From RHKX01 sp035759925 (lineage in GTDB: Bacteria > Actinomycetota > Thermoleophilia > Solirubrobacterales > 70-9): a DNA stretch of 64,000 nt. The position numbers were made by a program, and so were the translations under genes. The DNA lies in the NCBI GenBank assembly GCA_035759925.1, contig DASTTY010000109.1, positions 34,142 through 98,141 on the forward strand. Reading direction: 5' to 3'. Positions 8,041 to 16,385 of the stretch are shown here, one piece after another; position 1 is the first letter of the stretch, and each line of letters begins with the position of its first letter. The notes below the pieces were generated by a model. The model made no database searches, was not told where the DNA came from, and saw only the letters and a program-made list of their open reading frames with translations.

Positions 8041-8046
8041 ATCTTA
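8041..8046 (-). promoter_or_regulatory. -10 hexamer TAAGAT (leaderless) for the trkA pair
   Basis: TAAGAT on the minus strand ends 6 bp before ATG 8034 and overlaps the TAA stop of the APC permease gene at 8044-8046. It gives the trkA pair a possible separate promoter. Confidence 0.45.
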
Positions 8047-9987
8047 TTCACCGGGCGGAGCAGTCAGCAGGACCCGGCAGGGCGCATGCTTGAGGACGTA
8101 CTCGCTGACCGGACCGATCTCCGCGGGCTTCGCCCCGCGCACGCCGCCGAGGATCGCGCCGCCGCGAACGAGCGTCGGCGGCTCGCCGCCGACGATGATC
8201 GCCTCGACGTCGTGCTCACGCGCCCGCTCGACGATCGCGGCACCGACGTCGCGGGCCAGAACGTAGCCGCTGTCGGCCTCGACCCCGGGGTACTCGTCGG
8301 CGATCTCGCGTGCCCGCGACAGCGCTCGCTCGGCGGCGCCGACCCGATCGGCCGGGATCGGGCCCTCGAGGGGGACGGTCAGCGGCAGGTCGATCACGTA
8401 GAGGAGCTCGAGGCGCGGGTTGCTCTGCCCTTCGAGCGGGTTCGACTCCGCCAGCCGGCAGGCGGTCTGGACGATGTCGTCGTCGAGCTTGCTGGTTCCC
8501 AGGACCGGCACGAGGACGCTGTCGAGCTCGACGTCGGGGCGATGCTTGAGCAGCGCCTGTTCGGGGACCGTCACCCGCTCGGTCATCGGCAGCCCCTGGA
8601 CGACCCGGCGGTAGACGAAGTAAGAGACGAGACCGAAGACCATCCAGCCGCCGCCGACCCAGAGCGCCGCGCTCTGAATGACGAAGATCGAGACGAACGC
8701 GGCCCCGGTCAGAGCGATGCCGATCACCGCCGGGATCGGCACCGAGCCGCCGCGGACGCGAATCGACAGCGGCACCGTGTAGGGGCGGTCGCGCTCGGGC
8801 TCGCGGAAGCGCAGCCGGATCAGGGATGCGTGCGCGATCGAGATCGCCAGCGTCGCCCCGAACGCGAAGACCGCGGCGAGGAGCTCGATGTCGCCCGGCA
8901 GGACGAGGCCGACCGCGAACGCGGCGGCGATCAGGATCGCCACGTGCGGGGTCGATCGGCGGCCGCCGAGCTTGCCGAGCCAGCTCGGGATCTGGCGGTT
9001 GGTGGCGAGCACGTAGACGTGCCGGGAGAGGCCGAGCATCGTCACGGTCGCGGCGAAGAAGAGGATCAGCGGCGCGATCGCGACGACGGCCCACTTGAAG
9101 ACGTCGGCCAGGATCGCCGGCTCGAAGGCGGTCGTCACGCCGAGCACCGGCGCGTCCTCGAACGTCGTCGCCAGCGCCGTGGTCGGGCCGTCGGGGCCGG
9201 CGACGACCGGCAGCGCCATCAGCGCGACGAACGACATCCCGACGTAGATGAACGGGACGACGAGCGTTCCGGCGCGGAGGACGTGGCGAAGGTCGGCGCG
9301 ACGCCAGGCGAGATCGGGAGCGAGGTCCGAGGAGGCCTCGATTCCGGCGACCGCCACCATCGAGATCACCAGGGCGGTGGCGAGGCTCTCGAGGCTCGGC
9401 GTCCCGAAGGCATCGAGCGAGCTCGTCAGCGCACTCGGGTCCCAGACGACGATCGCGCCGACGACGACGAGCAGGACCTGGAGCAGCAGATCGGCCGCCG
9501 TCATCGCGACGAGCAGGCCCTGGCGGCGGCTGCCGGTGTAGCCGATGATGTTGATCCCGGCGACGGCCAGGACGACGGCGACCGCCACGATCGCCTCGCC
9601 GCTACCGTCGGTGAACTCGCTCGAGATCGGGCCGAGATAGTGCGGGACCGTGATCGCGGCGAGCGCGATCACGATCACGTAGTCGATCAGGATCGCCCAG
9701 CCGGCTACGAAGCTGACGAGCTCGTTGAACGCGTAGCGGGCGAGCGTGTTCGAGCCCCCGCGCTCGCGGTACATCGCCCCGCCCTCGACGTAGGTCATCG
9801 TCGTCACCACGTAGATCAGCCCGGCGACCGCGAAGACGGCCGGCGTCAGCGCCAGGGCGTCGTCGGCGACGACGCCGAGCGAGTAGTAGACCGAGAACGC
9901 GACCGCCGAGTGGGCGACCGCCCAGAGCCACGGCACGCCGAAGAATCGCCGGCCGAGCGCCGGCCGGGCCATTCGCCGCTCCCTCAT
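8044..9987 (-). CDS. APC-family permease fused to a UspA-like domain (647 aa)
   Basis: About twelve membrane helices of the amino acid-polyamine-organocation fold occupy residues 15-460. The TM1 to TM3 region contains YYSLGVV, TYVEGGAMYRERGG and an NELVSFVAGW segment. A soluble universal-stress-protein-like domain covers about 480-645. KimA-type K+/H+ symporters share this APC plus cytosolic tail plan, and in mycobacteria an APC permease lies beside the TrkA pair CeoB/CeoC. K+ or amino acid import is therefore likely, but the substrate cannot be read from the sequence. It is about the same size as its paralogue at 10258-12147. The ATG is 10 bp after the stop of the 64-aa membrane protein. Confidence 0.87.
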   Translation of the reverse strand: MRERRMARPALGRRFFGVPWLWAVAHSAVAFSVYYSLGVVADDALALTPAVFAVAGLIYVVTTMTYVEGGAMYRERGGSNTLARYAFNELVSFVAGWAILIDYVIVIALAAITVPHYLGPISSEFTDGSGEAIVAVAVVLAVAGINIIGYTGSRRQGLLVAMTAADLLLQVLLVVVGAIVVWDPSALTSSLDAFGTPSLESLATALVISMVAVAGIEASSDLAPDLAWRRADLRHVLRAGTLVVPFIYVGMSFVALMALPVVAGPDGPTTALATTFEDAPVLGVTTAFEPAILADVFKWAVVAIAPLILFFAATVTMLGLSRHVYVLATNRQIPSWLGKLGGRRSTPHVAILIAAAFAVGLVLPGDIELLAAVFAFGATLAISIAHASLIRLRFREPERDRPYTVPLSIRVRGGSVPIPAVIGIALTGAAFVSIFVIQSAALWVGGGWMVFGLVSYFVYRRVVQGLPMTERVTVPEQALLKHRPDVELDSVLVPVLGTSKLDDDIVQTACRLAESNPLEGQSNPRLELLYVIDLPLTVPLEGPIPADRVGAAERALSRAREIADEYPGVEADSGYVLARDVGAAIVERAREHDVEAIIVGGEPPTLVRGGAILGGVRGAKPAEIGPVSEYVLKHAPCRVLLTAPPGE

Positions 9988-9997
9988 CCCCCGGCCC

Positions 9998-10192
9998 TCA
10001 AGCCGGGCGCCGCATCGCCAGGTAGAGCCGTCCCCCGCCGATCGCCGCGAAGATGACCCCGAGCAGGACGCCGAGCGACGCCGGCCCGCCTCCCGCGGCC
10101 AGGGTTCGGATCACGATCAGGACCCCGAGCGCGAGGATCACGGACGAGAGAACCTTCGTTCCGCTCGAGCCGATCCGCTGCGGCGACGCCAT
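9998..10192 (-). CDS. Mini membrane protein, two helices (64 aa)
   Basis: A 64-residue protein with two hydrophobic helices (about residues 14-32 and 38-56) separated by a Gly/Pro turn, and a basic C-terminus (RLYLAMRRPA). It is encoded just before the APC-UspA permease, and a similar two-helix mini-protein precedes the paralogous permease. That repeated placement suggests an accessory subunit, but there is no family match I can name. TACAAT 8 bp upstream supports ATG 10192. Confidence 0.65.
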   Translation of the reverse strand: MASPQRIGSSGTKVLSSVILALGVLIVIRTLAAGGGPASLGVLLGVIFAAIGGGRLYLAMRRPA

Positions 10193-10200
10193 CGGCGGCG

Positions 10201-10206
10201 ATTGTA
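10201..10206 (-). promoter_or_regulatory. -10 hexamer TACAAT (leaderless) for the 64-aa protein
   Basis: TACAAT on the minus strand ends 8 bp before ATG 10192. It would also drive the downstream APC-UspA permease gene. Confidence 0.5.
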
Positions 10207-10257
10207 GTTGCCGTCCCGACGTCGCCGCCGCCGCAGCGAGCGGCTTGCCGGGGGCTC

Positions 10258-12147
10258 TCAGGCGGCGACCGCGACGCCGATGCCGGCCTGCTCCCCGTGC
10301 GGGTTCGCGGCGACGATGACGCGGCAGGGGCGCTTCGCGAGCACGCCCTGCAGCGTCTTGCCGTACAGCGGCGTTCCGTTCCGGTAGGTGAGCTGCATGA
10401 CGATCGCGACGGCCTTGAGATCAATCGCCTCCTCGATGATCGCCTTCGGCGCCTGCCCGGGCCGGACCCGCTGGACGTGGCCGGTCACGCGGGCGCCGGG
10501 AATCAGCTTCGCCCGCTCGATCTTCGACTGTGCCTTCTCCTGCTGGCGCGGCAGCGGCGCGTCGATCGGCAGGTGCGCGGGGACGTTGAGCAGCGAGAGG
10601 ACGTGGATTTCGCGACCCTTTCGGGCGGCGAGGCGGGCGGCGGTGCCGATCGTCTGCTCGGAGAAGGGATCGTCCTCGAACGGGACGAGGACCGAGTTGT
10701 ACTCGACCTCCTCGACGTCGAGCGGCTCCGGCAGCACGACCGTGACCGTCTCTTTGATCGGCAGGTTGTGGCGGCGCCGGTAGCCGAGGTAGACGATCGA
10801 GCCGAAGATCATCCAGCCGAGTCCGATCGCCGCCGTGGCGGGGTTCATGACCATCACCACGACCCACGCGGAGAAGGTGCCGATGCCGCCGAACACGGCC
10901 GTGAGCGGGATCTCGACCCCGGCGACCCGCACGTTCCCCCTCGGCTTCCAGAGCCGCTCGCTGGTGTCGCGACGTCGCATCCACAGCACCGAGACGTGGG
11001 CGACCGTGAACGAGAGCATCGCGCCGAACGAGTACATCGTCGCGAGCAGGTCTGCCTGGCCGGGCAGCAGCGCGATCGCGGCGATGATCGAGAAGGTGAT
11101 GATCGCGACGTGCGGCGTCCGGAACCGTGGGTGGATCTGCCGCAGCCGCTCCGGCAACTGGCGGTGCTGGCCCATCGAGAACGTCAGCCGCGAGACGCCG
11201 ATCATCCCGGCGTTGGTGGCGATCACGAGGATCACCGCGGCGAGGACGCCGACGTAGACGCGGAGGACATCGGTGATGCCGGCACCGAGGCCGAGGTTCT
11301 CGACGATCCCGAGCACCGGGTCGCCGGCGAACGTGGTGCCGAGCTCGGTCGTGTAGCCGTCGGGGCCGAGCGTCACCGGCATCGCCGACAGCGCGATGAT
11401 CGGCAGCAGCGCGTAGAGGCCGAGCACAGCAGCGACGACGTAGGCGCTGCCGCGCGGGATCGACCGCTCCGGCTCGATCGCTTCCTCGGACATGTTCGAG
11501 ATCGTCTCGATGCCGGTGTAGGCGATCATCCCGAGCGCGATCCCGAGCGCGAAGTCGCCCCACGTCGGGGCGACGCCGAGGTCGACGTTGCCGATCAGCG
11601 TGTCGGGGCTGAAGACGAGGAGCATGCCGACGACGACCAGGAGCACCTGCGTCGCGAGATCGCCGAGAGCGAGGATCAGGTTGAGCCGCGCCGATTCCTG
11701 GGTGCCCTTGATGTTGAGCGCCGCGAGCGCGGCGATCAGCACGATCCCGCCGACGATGTCGCCCGGGCTCTCGCGGAGCGGCTCCCAGAAGACTCCCAGG
11801 TAGTGGGGGACGAAGAAGGCCGAGATCGCGACCGTGATGATGTAGTTGAGCATCTGGCCCCAGCCGGCCACGAAGCTGACCAGCTCGTTGAAGGCGTGGC
11901 GCGCGAAGCTCGCCGAACCCCCCGCCTCCGAGTGCATGACCGTTCCCTCGATGTAGGTCGCGGCGGTGCAGGCGAAGATCAGGCCCGAGATCATGAACGC
12001 GATCGGTGTCAGCCCGAGCGCGAACGCGGCGACGACGCCGAGCGCGTAGTAGATCGAGGAGCCGACGTTGCCGTAGGCGGCGCTGAACAGGGAGCCGACG
12101 CCGTGAACGCGTTGGAGAGACTGGTCGCGGGGGACGCGGTGCGCCAT
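10258..12147 (-). CDS. APC-family permease fused to a UspA-like domain, paralogue (629 aa)
   Basis: A twelve-helix APC transporter (residues 20-450) with a cytoplasmic universal-stress-like tail (about 470-620). It aligns throughout with the permease at 8044-9987: YYALGVVAAFAL, TYIEGTVMHSEAGG and NELVSFVAGW recur at equal positions. It is therefore an ancient tandem duplicate. The tail lacks the usual G-x2-G-x9-G ATP-binding loop of UspA, so it may sense another ligand. The ATG at 12147 lies 10 bp after TATAGT. Probable role: cation-coupled uptake of K+ or an amino acid, as for its paralogue. Confidence 0.87.
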   Translation of the reverse strand: MAHRVPRDQSLQRVHGVGSLFSAAYGNVGSSIYYALGVVAAFALGLTPIAFMISGLIFACTAATYIEGTVMHSEAGGSASFARHAFNELVSFVAGWGQMLNYIITVAISAFFVPHYLGVFWEPLRESPGDIVGGIVLIAALAALNIKGTQESARLNLILALGDLATQVLLVVVGMLLVFSPDTLIGNVDLGVAPTWGDFALGIALGMIAYTGIETISNMSEEAIEPERSIPRGSAYVVAAVLGLYALLPIIALSAMPVTLGPDGYTTELGTTFAGDPVLGIVENLGLGAGITDVLRVYVGVLAAVILVIATNAGMIGVSRLTFSMGQHRQLPERLRQIHPRFRTPHVAIITFSIIAAIALLPGQADLLATMYSFGAMLSFTVAHVSVLWMRRRDTSERLWKPRGNVRVAGVEIPLTAVFGGIGTFSAWVVVMVMNPATAAIGLGWMIFGSIVYLGYRRRHNLPIKETVTVVLPEPLDVEEVEYNSVLVPFEDDPFSEQTIGTAARLAARKGREIHVLSLLNVPAHLPIDAPLPRQQEKAQSKIERAKLIPGARVTGHVQRVRPGQAPKAIIEEAIDLKAVAIVMQLTYRNGTPLYGKTLQGVLAKRPCRVIVAANPHGEQAGIGVAVAA

Positions 12148-12157
12148 GCGGGGCGCG

Positions 12158-12163
12158 ACTATA
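12158..12163 (-). promoter_or_regulatory. -10 hexamer TATAGT for the APC paralogue
   Basis: TATAGT on the minus strand ends 10 bp before ATG 12147, giving a leader of only a few nucleotides. Confidence 0.5.
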
Positions 12164-12189
12164 CGACCGCGCCCGACCGCTACCGGCGC

Positions 12190-12417
12190 TCAGCCTCCGG
12201 GTGGGCCGCCGGCGCCCTCGTTGCCGCGCTTCAGCCCGACCCAGAGCCGCCCGAGCCCGAGCAGCAGGAAGAGCACGCAGATCGCGAACTCGCCCGACGC
12301 CGGGCCGGGGTCGCCGAAGCCGACGACGAGCATGCCGGCGACGGCGAAGAGGACGACGACGGCCGCGAAGAAGCTGCTCGCGATCTCATAGAGCGTCCGC
12401 TCGCGCTTCGGCGCCAT
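12190..12417 (-). CDS. Mini membrane protein, two helices (75 aa)
   Basis: A 75-residue protein with a charged start (MAPKRERTLYE), two hydrophobic helices at about residues 12-33 and 42-60, and a Gly/Pro-rich end. It stands immediately upstream of the second APC-UspA permease, mirroring the 64-aa protein before the first. Both have their second helix followed by an Arg-containing loop (RLWVGLKRG here, RLYLAMRRP there), which suggests a distant relationship. Function unknown. Confidence 0.65.
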   Translation of the reverse strand: MAPKRERTLYEIASSFFAAVVVLFAVAGMLVVGFGDPGPASGEFAICVLFLLLGLGRLWVGLKRGNEGAGGPPGG

Positions 12418-12428
12418 CGGCCGAGGAT

Positions 12429-12530
12429 GACAGCAAGCAGCGAGCAGCTAGCAGCAGCTCCGGGACTCAGGGCTGCTTGCTGAAGGCGCGCGGCAAAGCC
12501 GCGCGCCGTGCTGCCAGCTGCTCGCTGGTT
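12429..12530. repeat. AGCAAGCAGCGAGCAGC-type repeat cluster
   Basis: The intergenic region downstream of hppA begins with overlapping CAGCAAGCAGCGAGCAGC-type units (12431-12458). Inverted copies lie at 12471-12480 (GGCTGCTTGC) and near 12511-12528 (GCCAGCTGCTCGCTGG). The same unit family occurs inside trpB at 54491-54524. Confidence 0.7.
12485..12507 (-). terminator. Probable hppA terminator hairpin
   Basis: A 10-bp perfect G+C stem (12485-12494 with 12498-12507) closes a 3-nt loop 28 bp beyond the hppA stop. No U run follows on the minus strand, as is common for hairpin terminators in actinobacteria. Confidence 0.55.
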
Positions 12531-12535
12531 GGCGC

Positions 12536-14614
12536 CTAGAAATGAATGATGGGGATGATCAGGATCGCGACGATGTTGGCGACCTTGATCATCGGGTTGA
12601 TCGCCGGGCCGGCAGTGTCCTTGTAGGGGTCACCGACCGTGTCGCCGGTCACCGACGCGGCGTGGGCCTCGGAGCCCTTGCCGCCGTAGGCGCCATCCTC
12701 GATCAGCTTCTTGGCGTTGTCCCAGGCGCCGCCACCGGCGGTCATCGAGACGGCCATGAAGAAGCCGACGACGATCACGCCGATCAACAGGCCACCGAGC
12801 GCCTCGACGCTCCAGATGCCGATCAGGACGGGGATCACGATCGGGATCAGCGACGGCAGGATCATCTCCCGCTGCGCGGCTGCGGTCACGATCGCGACGG
12901 TGCCGCCGTAATCGGGCCGCTCGGTGCCCTCCATGATCCCGGGCCGTTCCTTGAACTGGCGGCGGACCTGCTCGACGACCTCGCCGCCGGCGCGGCCGAC
13001 GGCCTCGATCGCCATCGAGGCGAACAGGTAGGTCATCAGGCCGCCGACGAGGAGACCGATCAGGACCTTCGGGTCACTGATGTCGAACGGGATCACGGAG
13101 ATCCCCGCCTCGGCTTCGGCCTCGACCCGGAACGCCGCGAAGAGGACCAGCGCCGCTAGGACCGCGGAGCCGATCGCGTAGCCCTTCGTGACCGCCTTCG
13201 TCGTGTTGCCGACCGCGTCGAGCGGGTCGGTCACGTTGCGGACCTCCTCGGGTAGCTCCGCCATCTCGGCGATGCCGCCGGCGTTGTCGGTGATCGGGCC
13301 GAACGCGTCGAGGGCGACGATCAGGCCGGTCAGCGAGAGCTGCGCCATGACCGCGATCGCGATCCCGTAGATCCCGGCGATCTCGTTGGCGCCGAAGATC
13401 GCGGCCATGATGATCACCGCCGGGATCGCGGTGCCCTGGAATCCCTGTGCCAGCCCCTGGATGATGTTCGTGGCGTGGCCGGTGACCGACGCCTTCGAGA
13501 TCGTCTTGACCGGCCGGAACCGCGTCGAGGTGTAGTAGTCGGTGACGATGAACAGGCCGGCGGTGACCGCGATGCCGATCAGCGCGCAGAACCAGAGGTC
13601 GGTCACCGAGGCGCCGGCGAGCGCGCTCTCCGGATCGGCGACGTTGAACTGCAGGGGATCAGACATCAGCCAGTCGGTGACCGGGTAGAAGACAATCGCC
13701 GAGAGGACGCCGGAGACGATCAGCCCCTTGTAGAGAGCGCCCTCGACGTTGCCGGTCTTGCTCCGCACCGAGAGGGCGCCGACGATCGAGGCGAGGATCG
13801 CGACGCCGCCGAGGATCAGCGGGTAGACGGCGACCTCGCGGGCGGCCTCGATGTTGAAGCTGAGGACGCCGAGCAGCATCACCGCGACCGCGGTGACCGC
13901 ATACGTCTCGAACAGGTCGGCTGCCATCCCGGCGCAGTCGCCGACGTTGTCGCCGACGTTGTCGGCGATCACTGCCGGGTTGCGCGGGTCGTCCTCGGGG
14001 ATCCCGGCCTCGACCTTGCCGACGAGGTCGGCGCCGACGTCGGCGGCCTTCGTGAAGATGCCGCCGCCGAGCCGGGCGAAGACGGAGATCAGCGAGCCGC
14101 CGAAGCCGAGGCCGACGAGCGCGTCGATGGCCTCCTTGTCCTCGTCGCCGGTGAGGACGAGGATCCCGAAGTAGCCGGCGACGCCGAGCAGGGCCAGGCC
14201 GACGACCAGCAGGCCGGTCACCGAGCCCCCCTTGAAGGCGGCGTCGAGCGCCGGCGGCACGCCACCGCGGGCGGCCTCGGCGACGCGCGCGTTCGAGCGC
14301 ACCGAGACGTTCATGCCGATGTAGCCGGCGGCGCCGGAGAGGATGCCGCCGATCACGAAGCCGATGCCGGTCGAGACCCCCTGGAGGATCACGAGGACGA
14401 TCGCGAGGACGATCGCGACCAGGCCGATGATCGTGTACTGGCGGTTCAGGTAGGCCTTCGCGCCCTCCTGGACCGCTCCGGAGATCTCCTGCATTCGCTC
14501 GTTGCCGGGAGAGAGGCTCAGCAACCGCTTGGTCACGAGCGCGCCGTAGAGGACCCCGGCGGCCGCGCAGACGAGCGCGATCACGACGCCGTGGTCGGTC
14601 AGGAAGTCAGTCAA
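12536..14614 (-). CDS. hppA: Membrane H+-translocating pyrophosphatase, K+-independent type (692 aa)
   Basis: An integral membrane pump that couples hydrolysis of pyrophosphate to proton export. It has about sixteen helices. The substrate-binding acidic motif DNVGDNVGDCAG lies near residue 220, and the C-terminal acidic motifs include DNAKKLIEDG. The diagnostic loop reads GNTTKAVTKG near residue 470. The Lys at that position marks the K+-independent subfamily, since K+-dependent enzymes have Ala. The TTG start at 14614 is supported by a GGAGGG ribosome site 9 bp upstream. It is monocistronic, with a terminator hairpin on each side. Confidence 0.96.
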   Translation of the reverse strand: MTDFLTDHGVVIALVCAAAGVLYGALVTKRLLSLSPGNERMQEISGAVQEGAKAYLNRQYTIIGLVAIVLAIVLVILQGVSTGIGFVIGGILSGAAGYIGMNVSVRSNARVAEAARGGVPPALDAAFKGGSVTGLLVVGLALLGVAGYFGILVLTGDEDKEAIDALVGLGFGGSLISVFARLGGGIFTKAADVGADLVGKVEAGIPEDDPRNPAVIADNVGDNVGDCAGMAADLFETYAVTAVAVMLLGVLSFNIEAAREVAVYPLILGGVAILASIVGALSVRSKTGNVEGALYKGLIVSGVLSAIVFYPVTDWLMSDPLQFNVADPESALAGASVTDLWFCALIGIAVTAGLFIVTDYYTSTRFRPVKTISKASVTGHATNIIQGLAQGFQGTAIPAVIIMAAIFGANEIAGIYGIAIAVMAQLSLTGLIVALDAFGPITDNAGGIAEMAELPEEVRNVTDPLDAVGNTTKAVTKGYAIGSAVLAALVLFAAFRVEAEAEAGISVIPFDISDPKVLIGLLVGGLMTYLFASMAIEAVGRAGGEVVEQVRRQFKERPGIMEGTERPDYGGTVAIVTAAAQREMILPSLIPIVIPVLIGIWSVEALGGLLIGVIVVGFFMAVSMTAGGGAWDNAKKLIEDGAYGGKGSEAHAASVTGDTVGDPYKDTAGPAINPMIKVANIVAILIIPIIHF

Positions 14615-14623
14615 GTTCGGATT

Positions 14624-14629
14624 CCCTCC
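14624..14629 (-). promoter_or_regulatory. Ribosome binding site GGAGGG deciding the hppA TTG start
   Basis: GGAGGG on the minus strand lies 9 bp before TTG 14614. It supports that rare start codon; no ATG exists close by in frame. Confidence 0.6.
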
Positions 14630-14643
14630 ATCGATCTGGACTC

Positions 14644-14676
14644 AAAAAGAGGCCGTCCCTGGTACGTGGGACGGCC
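14644..14676 (-). terminator. Intrinsic terminator of the tsa/rex/ybdK operon
   Basis: On the minus strand a 9-bp stem GGCCGTCCC/GGGACGGCC (14668-14676 with 14651-14659) has an 8-nt loop and is followed by TCTTTTTG. It lies 53 bp after the stop of the DUF1844-like gene. It is the clearest U-tailed terminator in the window and also isolates hppA from the operon. Confidence 0.8.
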
Positions 14677-14728
14677 ACGAAAAGCCGGGGCAGCATACCC
14701 GGAAACGGCGGGCTGATGCGGTTCGGTT

Positions 14729-15205
14729 CTAGTCCGATCCGGGGGTCCAAAGTCGCGGCGGCGCCTTCTCGGAAGTGCCGCCGCCCGCGCCGCCGCCGCC
14801 CGGGGGCGTCCCCTCGCCGGGCCCGGGTCCGGCGCCGCCCCCGCCGCCCTCGCCGCCCTCGCCGGACTGCTGGGCGTAGAGCATCTGCAGCTGCGAGAGC
14901 GCGTTGCGGATCTCGTGCTGGGACTCCTCGTCGAGCGCGCCGACCATCCCGCGGACCGCTTCGATCCCGACGCGGGCCTGCTCGAGGTCTCGCTCGTCCT
15001 CCTTGGCGATCCGCCGGTAGGCGAGGTTGATGATGCTGACGACGCTCTGCGCGACCAGGTCCTGGACGCGGACGCGGCGCATCTCCTCCTCCATCTGCTG
15101 GAGCATCTGCTCCTGCTCGGGGGTGAGCTGCTCGGGGTCGGGGCCGCTTCCGGCGCCCTCGGGGCCCTGGCCGCCGCCCGCTCCGGTTCCCTCGGCTTCG
15201 CTCAT
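14729..15205 (-). CDS. DUF1844-like protein with acidic start and Gly-rich tail (158 aa)
   Basis: The central helical region (about residues 45-115, QDLVAQSVVSIINLAYRR and later ARVGIEAVRGMVGAL) resembles DUF1844 proteins of actinobacteria and acidobacteria, often found near translation or redox genes. The first 30 residues are rich in Gly, Glu and Pro. The last 40 are mainly Gly with Pro and Ser, ending in a short hydrophilic segment. It is the last gene of the ten-gene operon, 9 bp after ybdK and 53 bp before the terminator. Function unknown. Confidence 0.65.
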   Translation of the reverse strand: MSEAEGTGAGGGQGPEGAGSGPDPEQLTPEQEQMLQQMEEEMRRVRVQDLVAQSVVSIINLAYRRIAKEDERDLEQARVGIEAVRGMVGALDEESQHEIRNALSQLQMLYAQQSGEGGEGGGGGAGPGPGEGTPPGGGGAGGGTSEKAPPRLWTPGSD

Positions 15206-15214
15206 GCCCGGACC

Positions 15215-16381
15215 TTACCCCGCCGCGAGGTAGCTGGCAGCGGTGCGGTCGACGGCCGTGCGGTAGGCCTCCGCGATCGCCGCCCCGGCATCGACCTCCG
15301 AGCGCATCCGCTGGGTGCCGTTCGGGCCGGTCGGGTCGAAGTCGCCGAGGTCGATCCCGAGCGCCCGGCGGGCGGGCTCGGTCCACTCGAGGAGTCGCTC
15401 GACCGCGACCGCCGTCGGGACCTCAGCCCCCTCGTCGAAGTCGATCATCCGCCCGTCGAGACCGTGGCGGATCGCCCGCCAGAGGTTTTCCTCGAGCTCG
15501 CGGGCGCGGCGGGGTGGAGCGAGGACGCCGTCGTCGTGGTCGGCGCACGCCTGCGCGACCGCGGCGACCATGAGCCCGGCCAGCGCGAACGACTCCTCGC
15601 CGTCCGTCTGCGAGTCGCAGATCCGCACCTCCACGGTCCCGAAGCTGTGATGGGGCCGGATGCTCCACCAGAGCTGGGTCGACTCGACGATCGAGCTCGT
15701 CCGCTCGAGGAGGTCGACGAACTCGGCGTAGGTCCGCCAATCGCCGAACGGGTCATGGATCCCGCAGCGCGGGAACGTCCGCGTGAAGATCTCGGTCCGG
15801 ACCGAGGCGAGGCCGGTGTCGCGGTTGTCGAGGAACGGCGAGTTCGCGGAGATCGCGAGCAGGACCGGCAGGACGTTGCGCAGCGAGTCGCAGACGGCAA
15901 CGGCGCGATCGGCGCCGCGGACGCCGACGTGGACGTGAAGGCTCCAGGTGTTGTTGCGCTGGGCGACCCAGCCGAGCTCGGCGCTGAGCCGGCGGTAGTG
16001 GGGGGTGTCGATGATCGCCTGATCGAGGTAGTTCGCCCACGGATGAGTTCCGCAGGCCGCCAGCGCCCGGCCTTCGCGGCCGGCGAGGTCGAACAGCAGA
16101 CGGCGATGCTCGCGCTGGCGCCGCTTCATCTCGGCGAAGTCCTCGGACCGGCCCGAGCGGATCTCGATCTCGGTGTCGATCAGCTCGCCGCGCACGGACT
16201 CGGCGAGGAGTGGATCCTCCTGCGCCTCCTCGAACATCCGCTCGAAGCCGTGTGCGAGGTCGAGCGTGACCGGGTCGAGGATCGCGAACTCCTCCTCGAC
16301 GGCCATCGTGAAGTCCGTCGCCTCCTCGAACCGCTCCCGTGCGGCGCCGAGGTCGAGGCTCTCGTCGCGAGCCACGGTCAT
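15215..16381 (-). CDS. ybdK: Carboxylate-amine ligase, YbdK/GCS2 family (388 aa)
   Basis: An ATP-grasp-like enzyme of the glutamate-cysteine ligase 2 family. Visible motifs are VEEEFAILDP near residue 28, EIEIRSG near 70, the metal and substrate loop SLHVHVGV near 150, and VEVRICDSQ near 250. The length is normal for YbdK. Such enzymes ligate glutamate to an amine, weakly making gamma-glutamylcysteine in Escherichia coli. The physiological product in actinobacteria is uncertain. It lies 4 bp after rex and near a glutaredoxin-like gene, so a link to thiol or redox balance is plausible. No gshB is present, which argues against classical glutathione synthesis. Confidence 0.88.
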   Translation of the reverse strand: MTVARDESLDLGAARERFEEATDFTMAVEEEFAILDPVTLDLAHGFERMFEEAQEDPLLAESVRGELIDTEIEIRSGRSEDFAEMKRRQREHRRLLFDLAGREGRALAACGTHPWANYLDQAIIDTPHYRRLSAELGWVAQRNNTWSLHVHVGVRGADRAVAVCDSLRNVLPVLLAISANSPFLDNRDTGLASVRTEIFTRTFPRCGIHDPFGDWRTYAEFVDLLERTSSIVESTQLWWSIRPHHSFGTVEVRICDSQTDGEESFALAGLMVAAVAQACADHDDGVLAPPRRARELEENLWRAIRHGLDGRMIDFDEGAEVPTAVAVERLLEWTEPARRALGIDLGDFDPTGPNGTQRMRSEVDAGAAIAEAYRTAVDRTAASYLAAG

Positions 16382-16385
16382 GGGC

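Noticed and set aside
7927..12483. Plus-strand frames of about 700 codons opposite the APC permeases
   Set aside because: Highly charged, domain-less translations antisense to clear twelve-helix transporters.
15215..16381. ybdK as gshA of a glutathione pathway
   Set aside because: No gshB is near, and actinobacteria generally use mycothiol. The GCS2 family has uncertain physiological products, so a glutathione claim is not supported.
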